Source: an uncultured Chlamydiae bacterium | GTDB taxonomy: Bacteria > Chlamydiota > Chlamydiia > Chlamydiales > 2-12-FULL-49-11 | DNA: 64,000 bases | Assembly: GCA_937996705.1 (NCBI GenBank) | Contig: CALKUQ010000020.1 | Location: forward strand, 80,943-144,942 | Direction: 5' to 3' | Part shown: in pieces, positions 36,394 through 45,627 of the stretch | Layout: the number at the start of each line of letters is the position of its first letter | Numbering within the stretch: position 1 is the stretch's first letter | Position numbers and translations under genes: made by a program | Notes under the pieces: model-generated | The model's database searches: none | What the model saw: only the letters and a program-made list of their open reading frames with translations | What the model was told of the DNA's origin: nothing

Positions 36394-37440
36394 ATGAAAA
36401 AAATCCTTATAATGCTCGCAACTTCTGCCCTTCTCTCAAAAGGAGTTTGTCAGACACCTAGTTTTGCCCCTCAATCAGGGGAGACTTATGAAATTATTGT
36501 CTCTAATCGACCTCTTGTAAAAATCAATGGCAAAACGTTTTCTGTTCTTGATGTCAAAAAAAAGATGGACCTGTTTTTGCAAGAACACCACCCAGAAACA
36601 CTCTCCTCTAACCTCCTTGTCTACCAATTTTATGCACAAAATTGGAGACACTCCCTTCAAGAGATGATTGATAACGAACTGATCAAAATGGAAGCAGAAT
36701 CGTACAAAATTCAGATCTCCGACGGAGATATCAGACAAGACATGGACAGGAGATTTGGTCCTAATGTCGTGAAGCGATTAGATGAGCTTAAACTAACTTT
36801 TGAAGAAGCAAAAGAGATGACTCGTGATGAGATTGTCGTAAGGAATATGACCTGGTATAAAGTATGGGCTAAAGTTCTTCATGATGTGACGCCAGAACTT
36901 GTTAAGTCTCAACAAGATACATACATTGCAAAGCTCGCTCTAAAAGATGAATGGACTTATAAAATGGCCACAGTGAGAGGTTCTGATGAAACTGGAGAAA
37001 TTGCAACAAAAGCATACGAAATGCTCGTGGACGCCGGGAAAACATCCTTAGACAAAGTTTCTTCGGAAAGCCTTCCCGCAAATACTGTTTTAACCGTTTC
37101 TGATCCCATCACGATTTCCTCTAAAGATCTAGCCCCTGAAATCTTAACCGTTTTAGAATCCCTCCCTGCAGAGACTTTTTCAAAGCCGATCGCACAAAAA
37201 AGCAGATCAGATGGCTCTATAGTGTATAGAATGTTTTGCGTGACAGATCACAAAAAAGACATTTCTCCCCGTTTTGAAGAAATTTCTTCAAAAATACACG
37301 ACACCCTTGTGCAACAATATGGGAATATCCAAAGAGAAGAGTATTTCGCAAAACTAAGAAAACGTTTTTTTTGTGAAGATTTAGTTGTAGCAAACCTATT
37401 TCCACCAGCCTACCAACCATTCACAATCAGTGGATCCTAG
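36394..37440 (+). CDS. SurA-like periplasmic chaperone, CT355-type
   Basis: The 348-residue protein opens with a signal peptide (about 1-19) and then a SurA/PpiC-type N-terminal region (VKINGKTFSVLDVKKKM…, MIDNELIKMEAESYKIQISDGDI). The remaining part resembles a degenerate parvulin-like domain plus a final helix. It probably helps outer-membrane proteins fold. It is followed by ksgA with an 11-base overlap, as I recall for CT355–CT354 in C. trachomatis, though the wider neighbourhood differs. Prolyl isomerase activity is doubtful, because typical parvulin active-site residues are not obvious. Confidence 0.65.
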   Translation: MKKILIMLATSALLSKGVCQTPSFAPQSGETYEIIVSNRPLVKINGKTFSVLDVKKKMDLFLQEHHPETLSSNLLVYQFYAQNWRHSLQEMIDNELIKMEAESYKIQISDGDIRQDMDRRFGPNVVKRLDELKLTFEEAKEMTRDEIVVRNMTWYKVWAKVLHDVTPELVKSQQDTYIAKLALKDEWTYKMATVRGSDETGEIATKAYEMLVDAGKTSLDKVSSESLPANTVLTVSDPITISSKDLAPEILTVLESLPAETFSKPIAQKSRSDGSIVYRMFCVTDHKKDISPRFEEISSKIHDTLVQQYGNIQREEYFAKLRKRFFCEDLVVANLFPPAYQPFTISGS

Positions 37441-38194
37441 AAAACTCTCAGAACTTGACCCTTTTTTAAAAGGGTCTGGACTTTCTCCGAAAAAATCATT
37501 GTCACAGAATTTTCTTGTCGACATGAATGTCTTAAAAAAAATTGTAAAGACAGCTGAAATAAAACCTGGCGATTCTGTTTTAGAAATAGGCCCAGGCCCG
37601 GGGGGGTTGACTCTGACATTAATTGAAGCTGGAGCAGAGGTAACTGCCATTGAAATTGATAAAAACTATGCTAGCAAACTGAGTGAGACTATTAATAGCC
37701 CCCACTTAAAAGTAATCTGCGAAGATTTTCTCCGATATACACCTGCTAAAGAAGCAATTGTTGTAGCAAATATTCCTTATCACATTTCTACCCCCATTAT
37801 CGAGAAACTTACAGAACATAGAGAGCTTTTTTCTAGAATTTTTCTTACTGTTCAAAAAGATTTTGCGGAAAGAATCCTTACTAAAGGGAAGAGCAATGCT
37901 TTCTCAATTTTCATAGATTTTTACTTTGAAGCTTCTATCCCCTTTACAATCAGCAAAGATTGCTTTTATCCCAAGCCAACTATTGCATCTGTTCTTCTCT
38001 CACTCAAACCAAGAAAAACTCTACCCGTTAAAGACCCAGAAGCTTTTATAACCTTTACCCGGCTCCTTTTTCAAAAACGGAGAAAAATGATCCGCTCTAT
38101 TTTAGGAGATCCTTCACTCACTTCAGCAAGACCTGAATCTCTTCAAACAAAGGATCTTATTCAACTCTACCTCTCCCTCAAAGCGGATAGCTAA
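37430..38194 (+). CDS. ksgA: 16S rRNA dimethyladenosine transferase KsgA
   Basis: The 254-residue enzyme has KKSLSQNFL, SAM-binding LEIGPGPGGL (51-60) and the catalytic NIPYH (114-118). It dimethylates A1518 and A1519 of 16S rRNA late in 30S assembly. It overlaps the SurA-like gene and converges on the carboxypeptidase gene with no gap. Confidence 0.96.
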   Translation: MDPRKLSELDPFLKGSGLSPKKSLSQNFLVDMNVLKKIVKTAEIKPGDSVLEIGPGPGGLTLTLIEAGAEVTAIEIDKNYASKLSETINSPHLKVICEDFLRYTPAKEAIVVANIPYHISTPIIEKLTEHRELFSRIFLTVQKDFAERILTKGKSNAFSIFIDFYFEASIPFTISKDCFYPKPTIASVLLSLKPRKTLPVKDPEAFITFTRLLFQKRRKMIRSILGDPSLTSARPESLQTKDLIQLYLSLKADS

Positions 38195-39487
38195 TCAAGA
38201 CTTAACAGGCTTAGCCCTTAAAAGAAGCGCCAAAATGGCAGATGCTAAAATAAGAAAAATTGGCAAAATGATAGGGATAAAACAGGCCCTGATAATTTCT
38301 AAAAGGACATACTGAAACTTAAGCCCCACTCGATTCAGTGCAACTAAATTTTGAGTCATCAAAACTCTTTGATCTGCTTTTGTAACAATAGTCATCTGAG
38401 CAACACAATCCCCTTCCTCAATCGGAAGCTTTAACTCATTCCAACTAAGCTTCGCTACGACATCTTCTTCTTCTGACGGATAAAACTTGAGATAAAGGTC
38501 ATCTTCTAGCGTGGCTACTAAAGCTCTATTTGCCTTTGGAATTTCCTTATCATAAAGGGCTTCTGCTTTAGGAAATAGCAATCGCTCTTGCATAGGCTCT
38601 GAAAACGCAGTCTCAAATAAGAGTACCGCATCTTCAAATCGCTGGCTAGAGGAGGGACTCTTATGTAAAGCTGCAATCAACTCCCTCTCCCCATTGCTGG
38701 CAAGGGCCACAATATTATACTTAGCTTTTTTTGTATAACCGGTCTTAATTCCCTGAGCCCAATGGTAGAAATTTTTACTATCTGGCCTGATTAAGTGATT
38801 CCCGTTAAGTTTAGATCGGTTATAACTGGGCATCCTTACAATTTCTCGAAATAACGGGTATTTTAAGGCCTCCCTAGCTATAACTGCCATATCATATGCA
38901 GTCGTCTTATGATCGCTATGAAATAGTCCATGCGGGTTGCAAAAATGAGTATTTTTACACCCAAGGTCTTTTATCATCTCATTTAACTTATTTACAAAAA
39001 CTTGAATATCGCCACATAAAAACTCTGCAATCACATTTGTAGAGTCATTGGCTGAAGCAATCATCGCACTGTATAGAAGCTCCCTTAAAGAGATCCTTTC
39101 CTTTCTTTTTAAATTATAAGTAGTTCCATCCAATTCTAAGATATGTGGTGGCAAAAGTGTCCCCTTTTCCCCCTTTACCTCCTCACTGACAACTCTAAGC
39201 GCATCCTCTGAACAAACCACCATCTCATCAAGCTTATCTCCAGCGAATTTTAAAAGATAAAGTGCGGTAGCAATTTTTGTCGTTGAACCTGGATAAACAC
39301 TCTCATTCCCCTTTTTATCAAAAAGAACCTTTCCTGTTCGAGCATCCATCAAAATAGCGTACGGAGTTTCAATTTGAACTTCCAAAGGCTTTGAAAAAAG
39401 GGCAACTTGTGCCGCTAAGAAAAAAAATATAAACATGCGCCGATGAGCCATGGTTAGACTATGACGAAGTTTTTTTTTCATTTCCAT
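38195..39487 (-). CDS. D-alanyl-D-alanine carboxypeptidase (peptidase S11, DacF-type)
   Basis: The 430-residue penicillin-binding protein has a signal peptide, the SxxK motif STTK (68-71), SAN (145-147) and KTG (248-250), then a second domain and a C-terminal membrane helix with a basic tail (about 400-430). It trims or reshapes peptidoglycan stem peptides in the periplasm; chlamydiae keep a thin, transient peptidoglycan. It is the CT551 counterpart by order. Several ATGs precede the signal helix; MEMKKKLRH is retained. Confidence 0.9.
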   Translation of the reverse strand: MEMKKKLRHSLTMAHRRMFIFFFLAAQVALFSKPLEVQIETPYAILMDARTGKVLFDKKGNESVYPGSTTKIATALYLLKFAGDKLDEMVVCSEDALRVVSEEVKGEKGTLLPPHILELDGTTYNLKRKERISLRELLYSAMIASANDSTNVIAEFLCGDIQVFVNKLNEMIKDLGCKNTHFCNPHGLFHSDHKTTAYDMAVIAREALKYPLFREIVRMPSYNRSKLNGNHLIRPDSKNFYHWAQGIKTGYTKKAKYNIVALASNGERELIAALHKSPSSSQRFEDAVLLFETAFSEPMQERLLFPKAEALYDKEIPKANRALVATLEDDLYLKFYPSEEEDVVAKLSWNELKLPIEEGDCVAQMTIVTKADQRVLMTQNLVALNRVGLKFQYVLLEIIRACFIPIILPIFLILASAILALLLRAKPVKS

Positions 39488-39562
39488 AAAAAATGAGTTT
39501 AAAAAAAAGCCTTACCTTTCTATTAAGAGGTCTAGGGAACTATTTTTTAGGAAAAACCAATA

Positions 39563-39994
39563 ATGTTTGCCTCACAAAAATTAGAAAAAATCTTTCAAAA
39601 GTTTTCCACAGACTTAGGAAACCATCTTCAAGATGGCGTTATTAAAGTGGATCTATCTCTTCTTAAGAGATTTAATCTGTTAAACAAAACACCTGAAGAA
39701 GAAAAAGAACTCCAATCACAGTTCCCATTTTACTTTCATGTTATTGAAAGTCAGGAGAAAGTGACCCTCTTTAACAACCAATTTGTTGTTTGGATTATTC
39801 CAAAAGTTGAAGATGAGATACCTACCACGCTTACACTAATTGCTCTAAGCCAGAAGGATGATCTTCGGCTAGAAATCGCCTTTTCAACTGCAGGGGTCTA
39901 TAACACTCCAAAGTATGTACTTAAGGTACTTAGACACTATCTATCTGAAGTAATTGACACAGAAGAGGAAATAGCTTCAATCTCTCCAAACTAG
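39563..39994 (+). CDS. Conserved-position chlamydial protein (CT550-like), function unknown
   Basis: I recognise no domain. The 143-residue protein is acidic, alpha/beta, without signal peptide or membrane segments. A central part (FPFYFHVIESQEKVTLFNNQFVVWIIP, given here in two halves around VTLF) looks like a beta-sheet. Position between the carboxypeptidase and the RsbW-like gene matches CT550 in C. trachomatis. It converges with rsbW with a four-base overlap. Confidence 0.6.
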   Translation: MFASQKLEKIFQKFSTDLGNHLQDGVIKVDLSLLKRFNLLNKTPEEEKELQSQFPFYFHVIESQEKVTLFNNQFVVWIIPKVEDEIPTTLTLIALSQKDDLRLEIAFSTAGVYNTPKYVLKVLRHYLSEVIDTEEEIASISPN

Positions 39995-40398
39995 AATTTT
40001 AGAGTTAAGGTCAAAATATTCCATCCATCAGATCGCGTGTATGTTACTGCATCTGTTAATTTTAAGATTAAGTGGATGCCTAAACCGCCGATTTCTCGCT
40101 CTTCTAAATTAGCCTCGGCATGTGTAGATTTTGTATTTTCTAGGGGATTAAAGGGAGCCCCTTGGTCTTTAATAATAAAATCAATGTGACCTGGATTTTT
40201 CACACATTCAAGCTCAATAAAACCAGGAGGATAAACCGTATATGCATAACTGATTACATTGACAATTGCCTCTTCTACCGCGATTATAAACTTCTTATGT
40301 CTTTCAGAAAGAGCTTGCTCAGGAATCATACTCCTTACCCAACTCATGATCGCATCGAGTTCAAAAAGAATTGCTCGAAACTGCCTATTTTCGCTCAT
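39991..40398 (-). CDS. rsbW: RsbW-like anti-sigma factor / serine kinase
   Basis: The 135-residue protein is a GHKL-type ATPase: N-box VEEAIVNV with Asn47, G1 box KDQGAPF (Asp78), and G2 box IGGLGIHL (about 113-120). Chlamydial RsbW binds a sigma factor and phosphorylates RsbV-type antagonists in a partner-switching pathway; that is known for the family, not shown here. It is the last gene of the dnaE chain and overlaps the LptE-like gene by 14 bases. No RsbV or RsbU is in the window. Confidence 0.85.
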   Translation of the reverse strand: MSENRQFRAILFELDAIMSWVRSMIPEQALSERHKKFIIAVEEAIVNVISYAYTVYPPGFIELECVKNPGHIDFIIKDQGAPFNPLENTKSTHAEANLEEREIGGLGIHLILKLTDAVTYTRSDGWNILTLTLKF

Positions 40399-41020
40399 TT
40401 TTGTCTCTTATAAAGGGAGGGGCCCTTGACAATCCTTCTACAATTTTCCCAGCTAAATCTTGAAAAAGTGGAACATGCGCCTCACCTCTTGCGCCCTCTT
40501 CTGAATCAAGCTGCCCTAAAGAGTATTGGAGGGTCATTTGCTCTTTTCCCCAAACATCTTTGAACTCAATTTCTTTAGCTGAAATAGGATTTACAAAATC
40601 GTACTCAACTTGTGACTTTACTTTAAAGGGCTGGAGAATTGGCTCTTTTGTCTTACTATCTCTTAGAGTAACCAAGGCAATTATCGTTTTTCTCCCCTCA
40701 TCAGGGTAGAGTCTCTTCACCTCACCACCTTTTGCAGTCTTTACATCCCACTCATATCCAATAGTATCTGTAAGGTTACTTTCAAATGAGACAACCAATT
40801 CCGTGGAGGAGCTAGATGAACTGTATGCAAATTTACCTGTGCTGGCCATTGCTCTGGCTAAGGAATTTCTAAGAACTCCATCCTCATCATCTTTAATTAA
40901 GGGGATAGAAATCGTGGTGACGCCCTCACCTGTACTTTGTCCGGCTGCATGATAACCGCAACTCGAAAAACCAAAGCAAACAAATAAACTAAGCAGTTGT
41001 ATTATCTTCGAATGTAACAT
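40385..41020 (-). CDS. LptE-like outer membrane lipoprotein
   Basis: The N-terminus is a lipoprotein signal with the lipobox FSSC at Cys21 followed by GYHAAGQ. Downstream TTISIPLIKDDEDGVLRNSLARAM resembles the LptE/RlpB pattern C-G-Y-H-x-x-G … I-x-V-P … L-x-x-x-L-x-x-x-L. LptE plugs LptD for lipopolysaccharide export to the surface. The 211-residue length fits. Counterpart of CT548 by order. Overlaps the BamD-like gene by 32 bases and rsbW by 14. LptE-family membership is probable rather than proven. Confidence 0.65.
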   Translation of the reverse strand: MLHSKIIQLLSLFVCFGFSSCGYHAAGQSTGEGVTTISIPLIKDDEDGVLRNSLARAMASTGKFAYSSSSSSTELVVSFESNLTDTIGYEWDVKTAKGGEVKRLYPDEGRKTIIALVTLRDSKTKEPILQPFKVKSQVEYDFVNPISAKEIEFKDVWGKEQMTLQYSLGQLDSEEGARGEAHVPLFQDLAGKIVEGLSRAPPFIRDKNERK

Positions 41021-41948
41021 TTTGCACTTCTTTCGGGTATTGAACTTTTAATTCGGAAATTTTCTTTAACGCTTTTGGAGCAAATTTTGATTCAGGAAAT
41101 TTTCTGACAATAGAAGTGTAATATAAAATACACGATTGCATTTTTTTCTTCCTTGCAAAGTAGTTTGCCGAATCCCATAAATCTTCTGCATAGTTGTCCT
41201 GCATGGAACTGAGCATTTTATCTACCTGCACAACTCTCTCGTCGCTTGGAAAATCTCTTTTGAATTTTTTTACATTAAGTCTCGCTTGATCCAGAAAATC
41301 TCTATCAGGGAATACATTCTTACTCTCCGCGCAATAAGCTTCTGCAATTGCTATATAGCTTTTTGGCGCTAAAGGGTTTTTAGGAAATCTACGAATCAAA
41401 GTCTGGAAAATTTCAATACTCTCTGCAAACTTTTCTTCAACTCTCATCATCGTTGCTTTATTAAACAAAGCCTTTGCGGCCACTTCATGCCTTGGGAGAG
41501 TCGTGATTACTTCATCATAAAGAAAATAGGCATCTTCCCAGGCAGATGTCAACTTGGGCATTTTTTCAGCCCCAAACAAGTGCTTCTTAGCCCCTTTTTG
41601 AAACTGTTCTGCAATTTCAAACTTATAAATAAGAGCCTCTTCAAAATACTTGGGAGAATTGTGATCTTTCAAAAATTTACTAAAATAATAATTTGCCTTA
41701 TCAAAGTCTTTCTGATGGAAGTGAGCTGCACCCATATAAAAATAGAGATCCCCTATAAAAGGCGAATCACTTGCAAAATCAATGACTTTCTTGGAATGCT
41801 CTTTTACAGCTGTCCACTTTTTTTTCTGAAAGGCAACCGATGCTGCATTGTATTCATCTTGAGCTGAAATAACTTCTTTTGCCAATAATGAAGAAAAAAG
41901 TGATAGAAAAACAAAAATTAAATTATACATTTTCATGCTAGACATCAT
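40989..41948 (-). CDS. BamD-like tetratricopeptide protein
   Basis: The 319-residue exported protein has a signal peptide (to about residue 23) and five tetratricopeptide-like repeats whose pattern (A-x-x-x-F-x-x-x-I-x-x-F-P-x-S; FIGDLYFYMGAAHF, AAKALFNKATMM, APKSYIAIAEAYC) fits the BamD outer-membrane assembly factor. There is no lipobox cysteine at the cleavage site, unlike BamD. It is the CT547 counterpart by order. The first two ATGs follow an AAAGGG site and overlap the dnaE stop by 11 bases. Neighbour LptE-like supports an envelope assembly role. Confidence 0.65.
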   Translation of the reverse strand: MMSSMKMYNLIFVFLSLFSSLLAKEVISAQDEYNAASVAFQKKKWTAVKEHSKKVIDFASDSPFIGDLYFYMGAAHFHQKDFDKANYYFSKFLKDHNSPKYFEEALIYKFEIAEQFQKGAKKHLFGAEKMPKLTSAWEDAYFLYDEVITTLPRHEVAAKALFNKATMMRVEEKFAESIEIFQTLIRRFPKNPLAPKSYIAIAEAYCAESKNVFPDRDFLDQARLNVKKFKRDFPSDERVVQVDKMLSSMQDNYAEDLWDSANYFARKKKMQSCILYYTSIVRKFPESKFAPKALKKISELKVQYPKEVQNVTFEDNTTA

Positions 41949-44900
41949 ACCCTTTCCTAACTATATAAGTCAACCCACTCAAACGAGCTTCAAATTCAGG
42001 TGTGAGGGCAATACCCCTTCCAGCGTCAACTGCAAGAGTTGCAATCTCTCTCTCATCAGATTGAAAAGAAATATCCACAGCGTGACCACCCGGAGATTCC
42101 GCAAAAATCCGCTTTAATTCAAGCACCTTTTTCATCGAAATTTTGTTAATATCAATGACAAGCTTAATCGGTTTTTTTTCCTCTTTTTCCATTTTGGCTT
42201 CCCGTTTTTCAAATTTTGCAGAGCTTTTTTTCGCATCTTTATAGGCAGACTCAAATTCATCACCTAATTTCTCATCACTATTGTTCAAATTCTCTAGCCA
42301 CTTACAACTTAATTTTAACGGTTCTTCTTTTTTATCAATCTGAATTACCGCAATAAGAAGGGCATTATCATCTAAAACTCTCCCTTTAGCTTCAAAAAGT
42401 TCAGGCCAAACAGGCATTTCAAACTGCTCTCCCCCATCTCCTATTTTCGTAATCGCGAATTTTTTCTGGCTTTTTGCAGAAATTCTCACTTGAATCGATT
42501 CTAAAATACAGGCGACCTTAACCACCGCTTTATCTGGAAGATTATGCAGTTCTGAAATCGGAGTACATTGAAACTCCCTAATTTTTTCTCGAAATTCATC
42601 TAATGGATGCCCTGTCACATAAAACCCTAGCAGCTCTTTCTCTTTTTGCAAAATTTCTAAGGTAGAGAGACTCTCCTCTTCTACTTCAGGGGGTTTAATC
42701 TCCTCTCTTTTCTTGACAGCTCCAAAAAGATCCATGATCCCTTTTTCACTCTCTTGCTTTTCTTTAACGACTGCCGCAAAGCTCAATTCTAAATAAGCAA
42801 GAAGTTGTTTCCTTTTCCAGCCCGTACAATCAAAGCAACCCGCTTCAATTAAATTTTCTATAGTTTTTTTCCCAACCCCTGAAATTTCTACTCTGCGTAA
42901 AAAATCGTCTAAAGAGGCATATTTCCCTGTATTTTTGCGCGTTTCAACAACTGCCTCTATTACCCCTTTTCCAATCCCCTTAATCGCAACAAGTGCAAAT
43001 CGAATCCCTTTATCTGTTGCAACAAACATCATCTCTGATTCATTAATGTCAGGAGGTAAAATAGGAATTCCGAGCGCTTTTGCTTCACCAATGTGCTTTG
43101 TCACTTTTGTCAAATCACTCATATCGCATGTCATGAGGGCAGCCATCCACTCTCCAGGATAGTTTGCCTTTAAATAAGCTGTCACATAACTCAAATAGCC
43201 GTAAGCAGCAGCATGCGATTTATTGAATCCATACGAGGCAAACTTTTCAATTTTATCAAAAATTGTCATTGCCGTCTGAGCATCGATCCCCTTTTTCTCA
43301 GCGCCAGCTCTGAATTTATCTCCCTGTCGGCTCATCTCCTCTTTATCTTTTTTTCCCATTGCACGACGAAGCACATCACCTTCACCAAGAGAATAGCCAG
43401 CGAGATGAGAGGCAATCTGCATCACCTGCTCCTGATAAACCATAATTCCATAAGTCTCTTGTAAAATTTCTTTAAGCCACTCATGATCATAAAGAATTGG
43501 TTCTCTTCCGTGCTTTCTTTGAATAAAAGAGGGGATCATCTCCATAGGTCCTGGACGATAGAGGGCACCTACCGCAATAATCTCTTCAAATTTATCGATC
43601 TGCAATTGCCTTGCAAGGTCCTGCATACCTGAAGATTCTAACTGAAAGACCCCTTCAGTTTTTCCCTGATTTAACAACATAAAAGTCTGTGTATCATCAA
43701 GGGGTAAATCAATCCAATTAAGAGAGACACCCCTGTGCTGAGCGATTGCGTCCACACATTTTTGGATACAAGTTAATGTCTTTAACCCCAAAAAGTCGAT
43801 TTTTAACATTCCCACTTGCTCTACAGGCTTCATGGAATATTGAGTAACTAATATATCATTATCCTTTGCATTACAGACGGGAATATGATTGGTCAGTGGA
43901 TCTTCGCAAATGATCATTCCAGCAGCGTGTATCCCTGTATTTCGGATCGATCCCTCAACCTTCTGACTTAAATCTAGAAGTCTTTTAGTTTCTGGATCTT
44001 CCACATACTGCCGTTTTAAATCAGGATCGACCTCTAACGCCTTGGCTATCGTAATTCCTATGTCTTCAGGAATCAGTTTTGCAATAGCATTCACTTTGGC
44101 AAGAGGTATACTCAAAACCCTTCCTACATCTCGAACTGCCATTTTTGCTTTCATCGTTCCAAATGTAATGATCTGAGCCACCCGCTCTTTGCCATAACGA
44201 GCAATTGTATAGTCAATCACTTCAGATCGTCTTTCCATGCAAATGTCAACGTCAATATCAGGATAGGAGATCCTCTCTGGATTGATAAATCTCTCAAAGA
44301 AGAGGTCAAATCTTAACGGCTCAATATCGGTGATTCCAATTAAAAACAGGATAATCGAACCCGCTCCTGAACCCCTGCCAGGGCCCATTGGAATTTTTTG
44401 ACTTTTCGCCCACGCAATAAAATCGTGTACAATCAAAATATAGTCGCCCATTCCTTTGGACAAAATAATATTAAGCTCATAATCAAGCCTTTTACGAACC
44501 ACCTCTAAAGGAACTTCTCCAGGATATTTTTCCGCAACTTTAAGAAGAGCCTGTTCATGATAGCGCTTTTTTATACCCTCATCGCAAAGCGCCTTTAAAT
44601 ACTCTTCTTTACTACAATCCTTCCCTTCAATCTTAGGTGGAACAAAAACCGGGTAATGCCTTGCTGAAAAATCAAATTCGAAATTACACCGATCTGCAAT
44701 TACAGCCGTATTGGAAATTGTTTCCGGAAAGTCGAAAAAAAGCTCCTCCATCTGTTCTGGAGATTTAAAATAGAGCTCATAGGAATAGGCTGTCTGTCTC
44801 TTAGGATTCAGTACTCGATTTTTTGGATTGCCAAAACTATCCTTTTCCCAAATTTCAAGAGGCTCTCCCGAGCCAACATTCATTAAAACTTCGTGAGCCC

Positions 44901-45615
44901 TCCAATCCTCTTGCTCCAAATACCTTGTATCATTTGTTGCAACACATAAAATCCCTTTTTCACGCCCCAGTTCACACAAGGTTTTGACGATTGTCTCTTG
45001 CTTATCAGCAACATCTAAAAACTTTTGATAGAGCCAACTCTCCTGATCAACACCATATTTTTGCAGCGCTTCATCGCTCATTTTATGACGAGAAACCTCC
45101 AAACAAAAATCTTCTCCAAAAATCGCAACAAACTCATCCAAGACCGCCCGTAATCCTGGAATATCCCCACTGGCTGCAAGAGTTCCAATTTTCCCATAAA
45201 AAGGGCCAGACAAACAAATCAGCCCCTCCGAATGCTCCTTTAAGAGCTCCATATCGATTCGAGGGGAGTAGTAAAATCCCTCAGTGAATGCTGAAGATGA
45301 GAGCTTGCAAAGATTTTGATACCCCTGTTTATTTTTAGCAAGCAAGATGATGGGATAACCGGCCTGAGATCCAGGAATCCTTTTTTTTTCACGCCTATCG
45401 GTTGGAGCCACCATCAGCTCAATTCCAATAATAGGCTTTATCCCTTTTTGTTTTAGAGTTTTATAAAACTCCACAGCACCATAAAGATTGCAAAAATCGG
45501 TCAAGGCAACGTGAGTTAGATTTAGCTCTTTTGCCCTGTCAGCAATACTTTCTATGGAAAGAGTTGAGTCTAATATCGAATATTGTGAATGGACATGAAG
45601 AGGTACAAACCTCAT
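41938..45615 (-). CDS. dnaE: DNA polymerase III subunit alpha
   Basis: The 1225-residue replicative polymerase has the PHP domain at the N-terminus (PLHVHSQYSILDS), the palm aspartates within PDIDVDICMERR, the GRGSGAGSI block, tandem helix-hairpin-helix and OB domains, and the C-terminal tau-binding part. It synthesises the chromosome. Complete and of normal length. It starts the envelope chain of BamD-like, LptE-like and RsbW genes by overlapping ends, and follows uhpC by 12 bases. Confidence 0.98.
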   Translation of the reverse strand: MRFVPLHVHSQYSILDSTLSIESIADRAKELNLTHVALTDFCNLYGAVEFYKTLKQKGIKPIIGIELMVAPTDRREKKRIPGSQAGYPIILLAKNKQGYQNLCKLSSSAFTEGFYYSPRIDMELLKEHSEGLICLSGPFYGKIGTLAASGDIPGLRAVLDEFVAIFGEDFCLEVSRHKMSDEALQKYGVDQESWLYQKFLDVADKQETIVKTLCELGREKGILCVATNDTRYLEQEDWRAHEVLMNVGSGEPLEIWEKDSFGNPKNRVLNPKRQTAYSYELYFKSPEQMEELFFDFPETISNTAVIADRCNFEFDFSARHYPVFVPPKIEGKDCSKEEYLKALCDEGIKKRYHEQALLKVAEKYPGEVPLEVVRKRLDYELNIILSKGMGDYILIVHDFIAWAKSQKIPMGPGRGSGAGSIILFLIGITDIEPLRFDLFFERFINPERISYPDIDVDICMERRSEVIDYTIARYGKERVAQIITFGTMKAKMAVRDVGRVLSIPLAKVNAIAKLIPEDIGITIAKALEVDPDLKRQYVEDPETKRLLDLSQKVEGSIRNTGIHAAGMIICEDPLTNHIPVCNAKDNDILVTQYSMKPVEQVGMLKIDFLGLKTLTCIQKCVDAIAQHRGVSLNWIDLPLDDTQTFMLLNQGKTEGVFQLESSGMQDLARQLQIDKFEEIIAVGALYRPGPMEMIPSFIQRKHGREPILYDHEWLKEILQETYGIMVYQEQVMQIASHLAGYSLGEGDVLRRAMGKKDKEEMSRQGDKFRAGAEKKGIDAQTAMTIFDKIEKFASYGFNKSHAAAYGYLSYVTAYLKANYPGEWMAALMTCDMSDLTKVTKHIGEAKALGIPILPPDINESEMMFVATDKGIRFALVAIKGIGKGVIEAVVETRKNTGKYASLDDFLRRVEISGVGKKTIENLIEAGCFDCTGWKRKQLLAYLELSFAAVVKEKQESEKGIMDLFGAVKKREEIKPPEVEEESLSTLEILQKEKELLGFYVTGHPLDEFREKIREFQCTPISELHNLPDKAVVKVACILESIQVRISAKSQKKFAITKIGDGGEQFEMPVWPELFEAKGRVLDDNALLIAVIQIDKKEEPLKLSCKWLENLNNSDEKLGDEFESAYKDAKKSSAKFEKREAKMEKEEKKPIKLVIDINKISMKKVLELKRIFAESPGGHAVDISFQSDEREIATLAVDAGRGIALTPEFEARLSGLTYIVRKGYDV

Positions 45616-45627
45616 CTTTACTCCGCC

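Noticed and set aside
44991..45287. 98-codon plus-strand frame inside dnaE
   Set aside because: Antisense to the PHP domain of DnaE; composition is low in meaningful patterns and there is no start signal.
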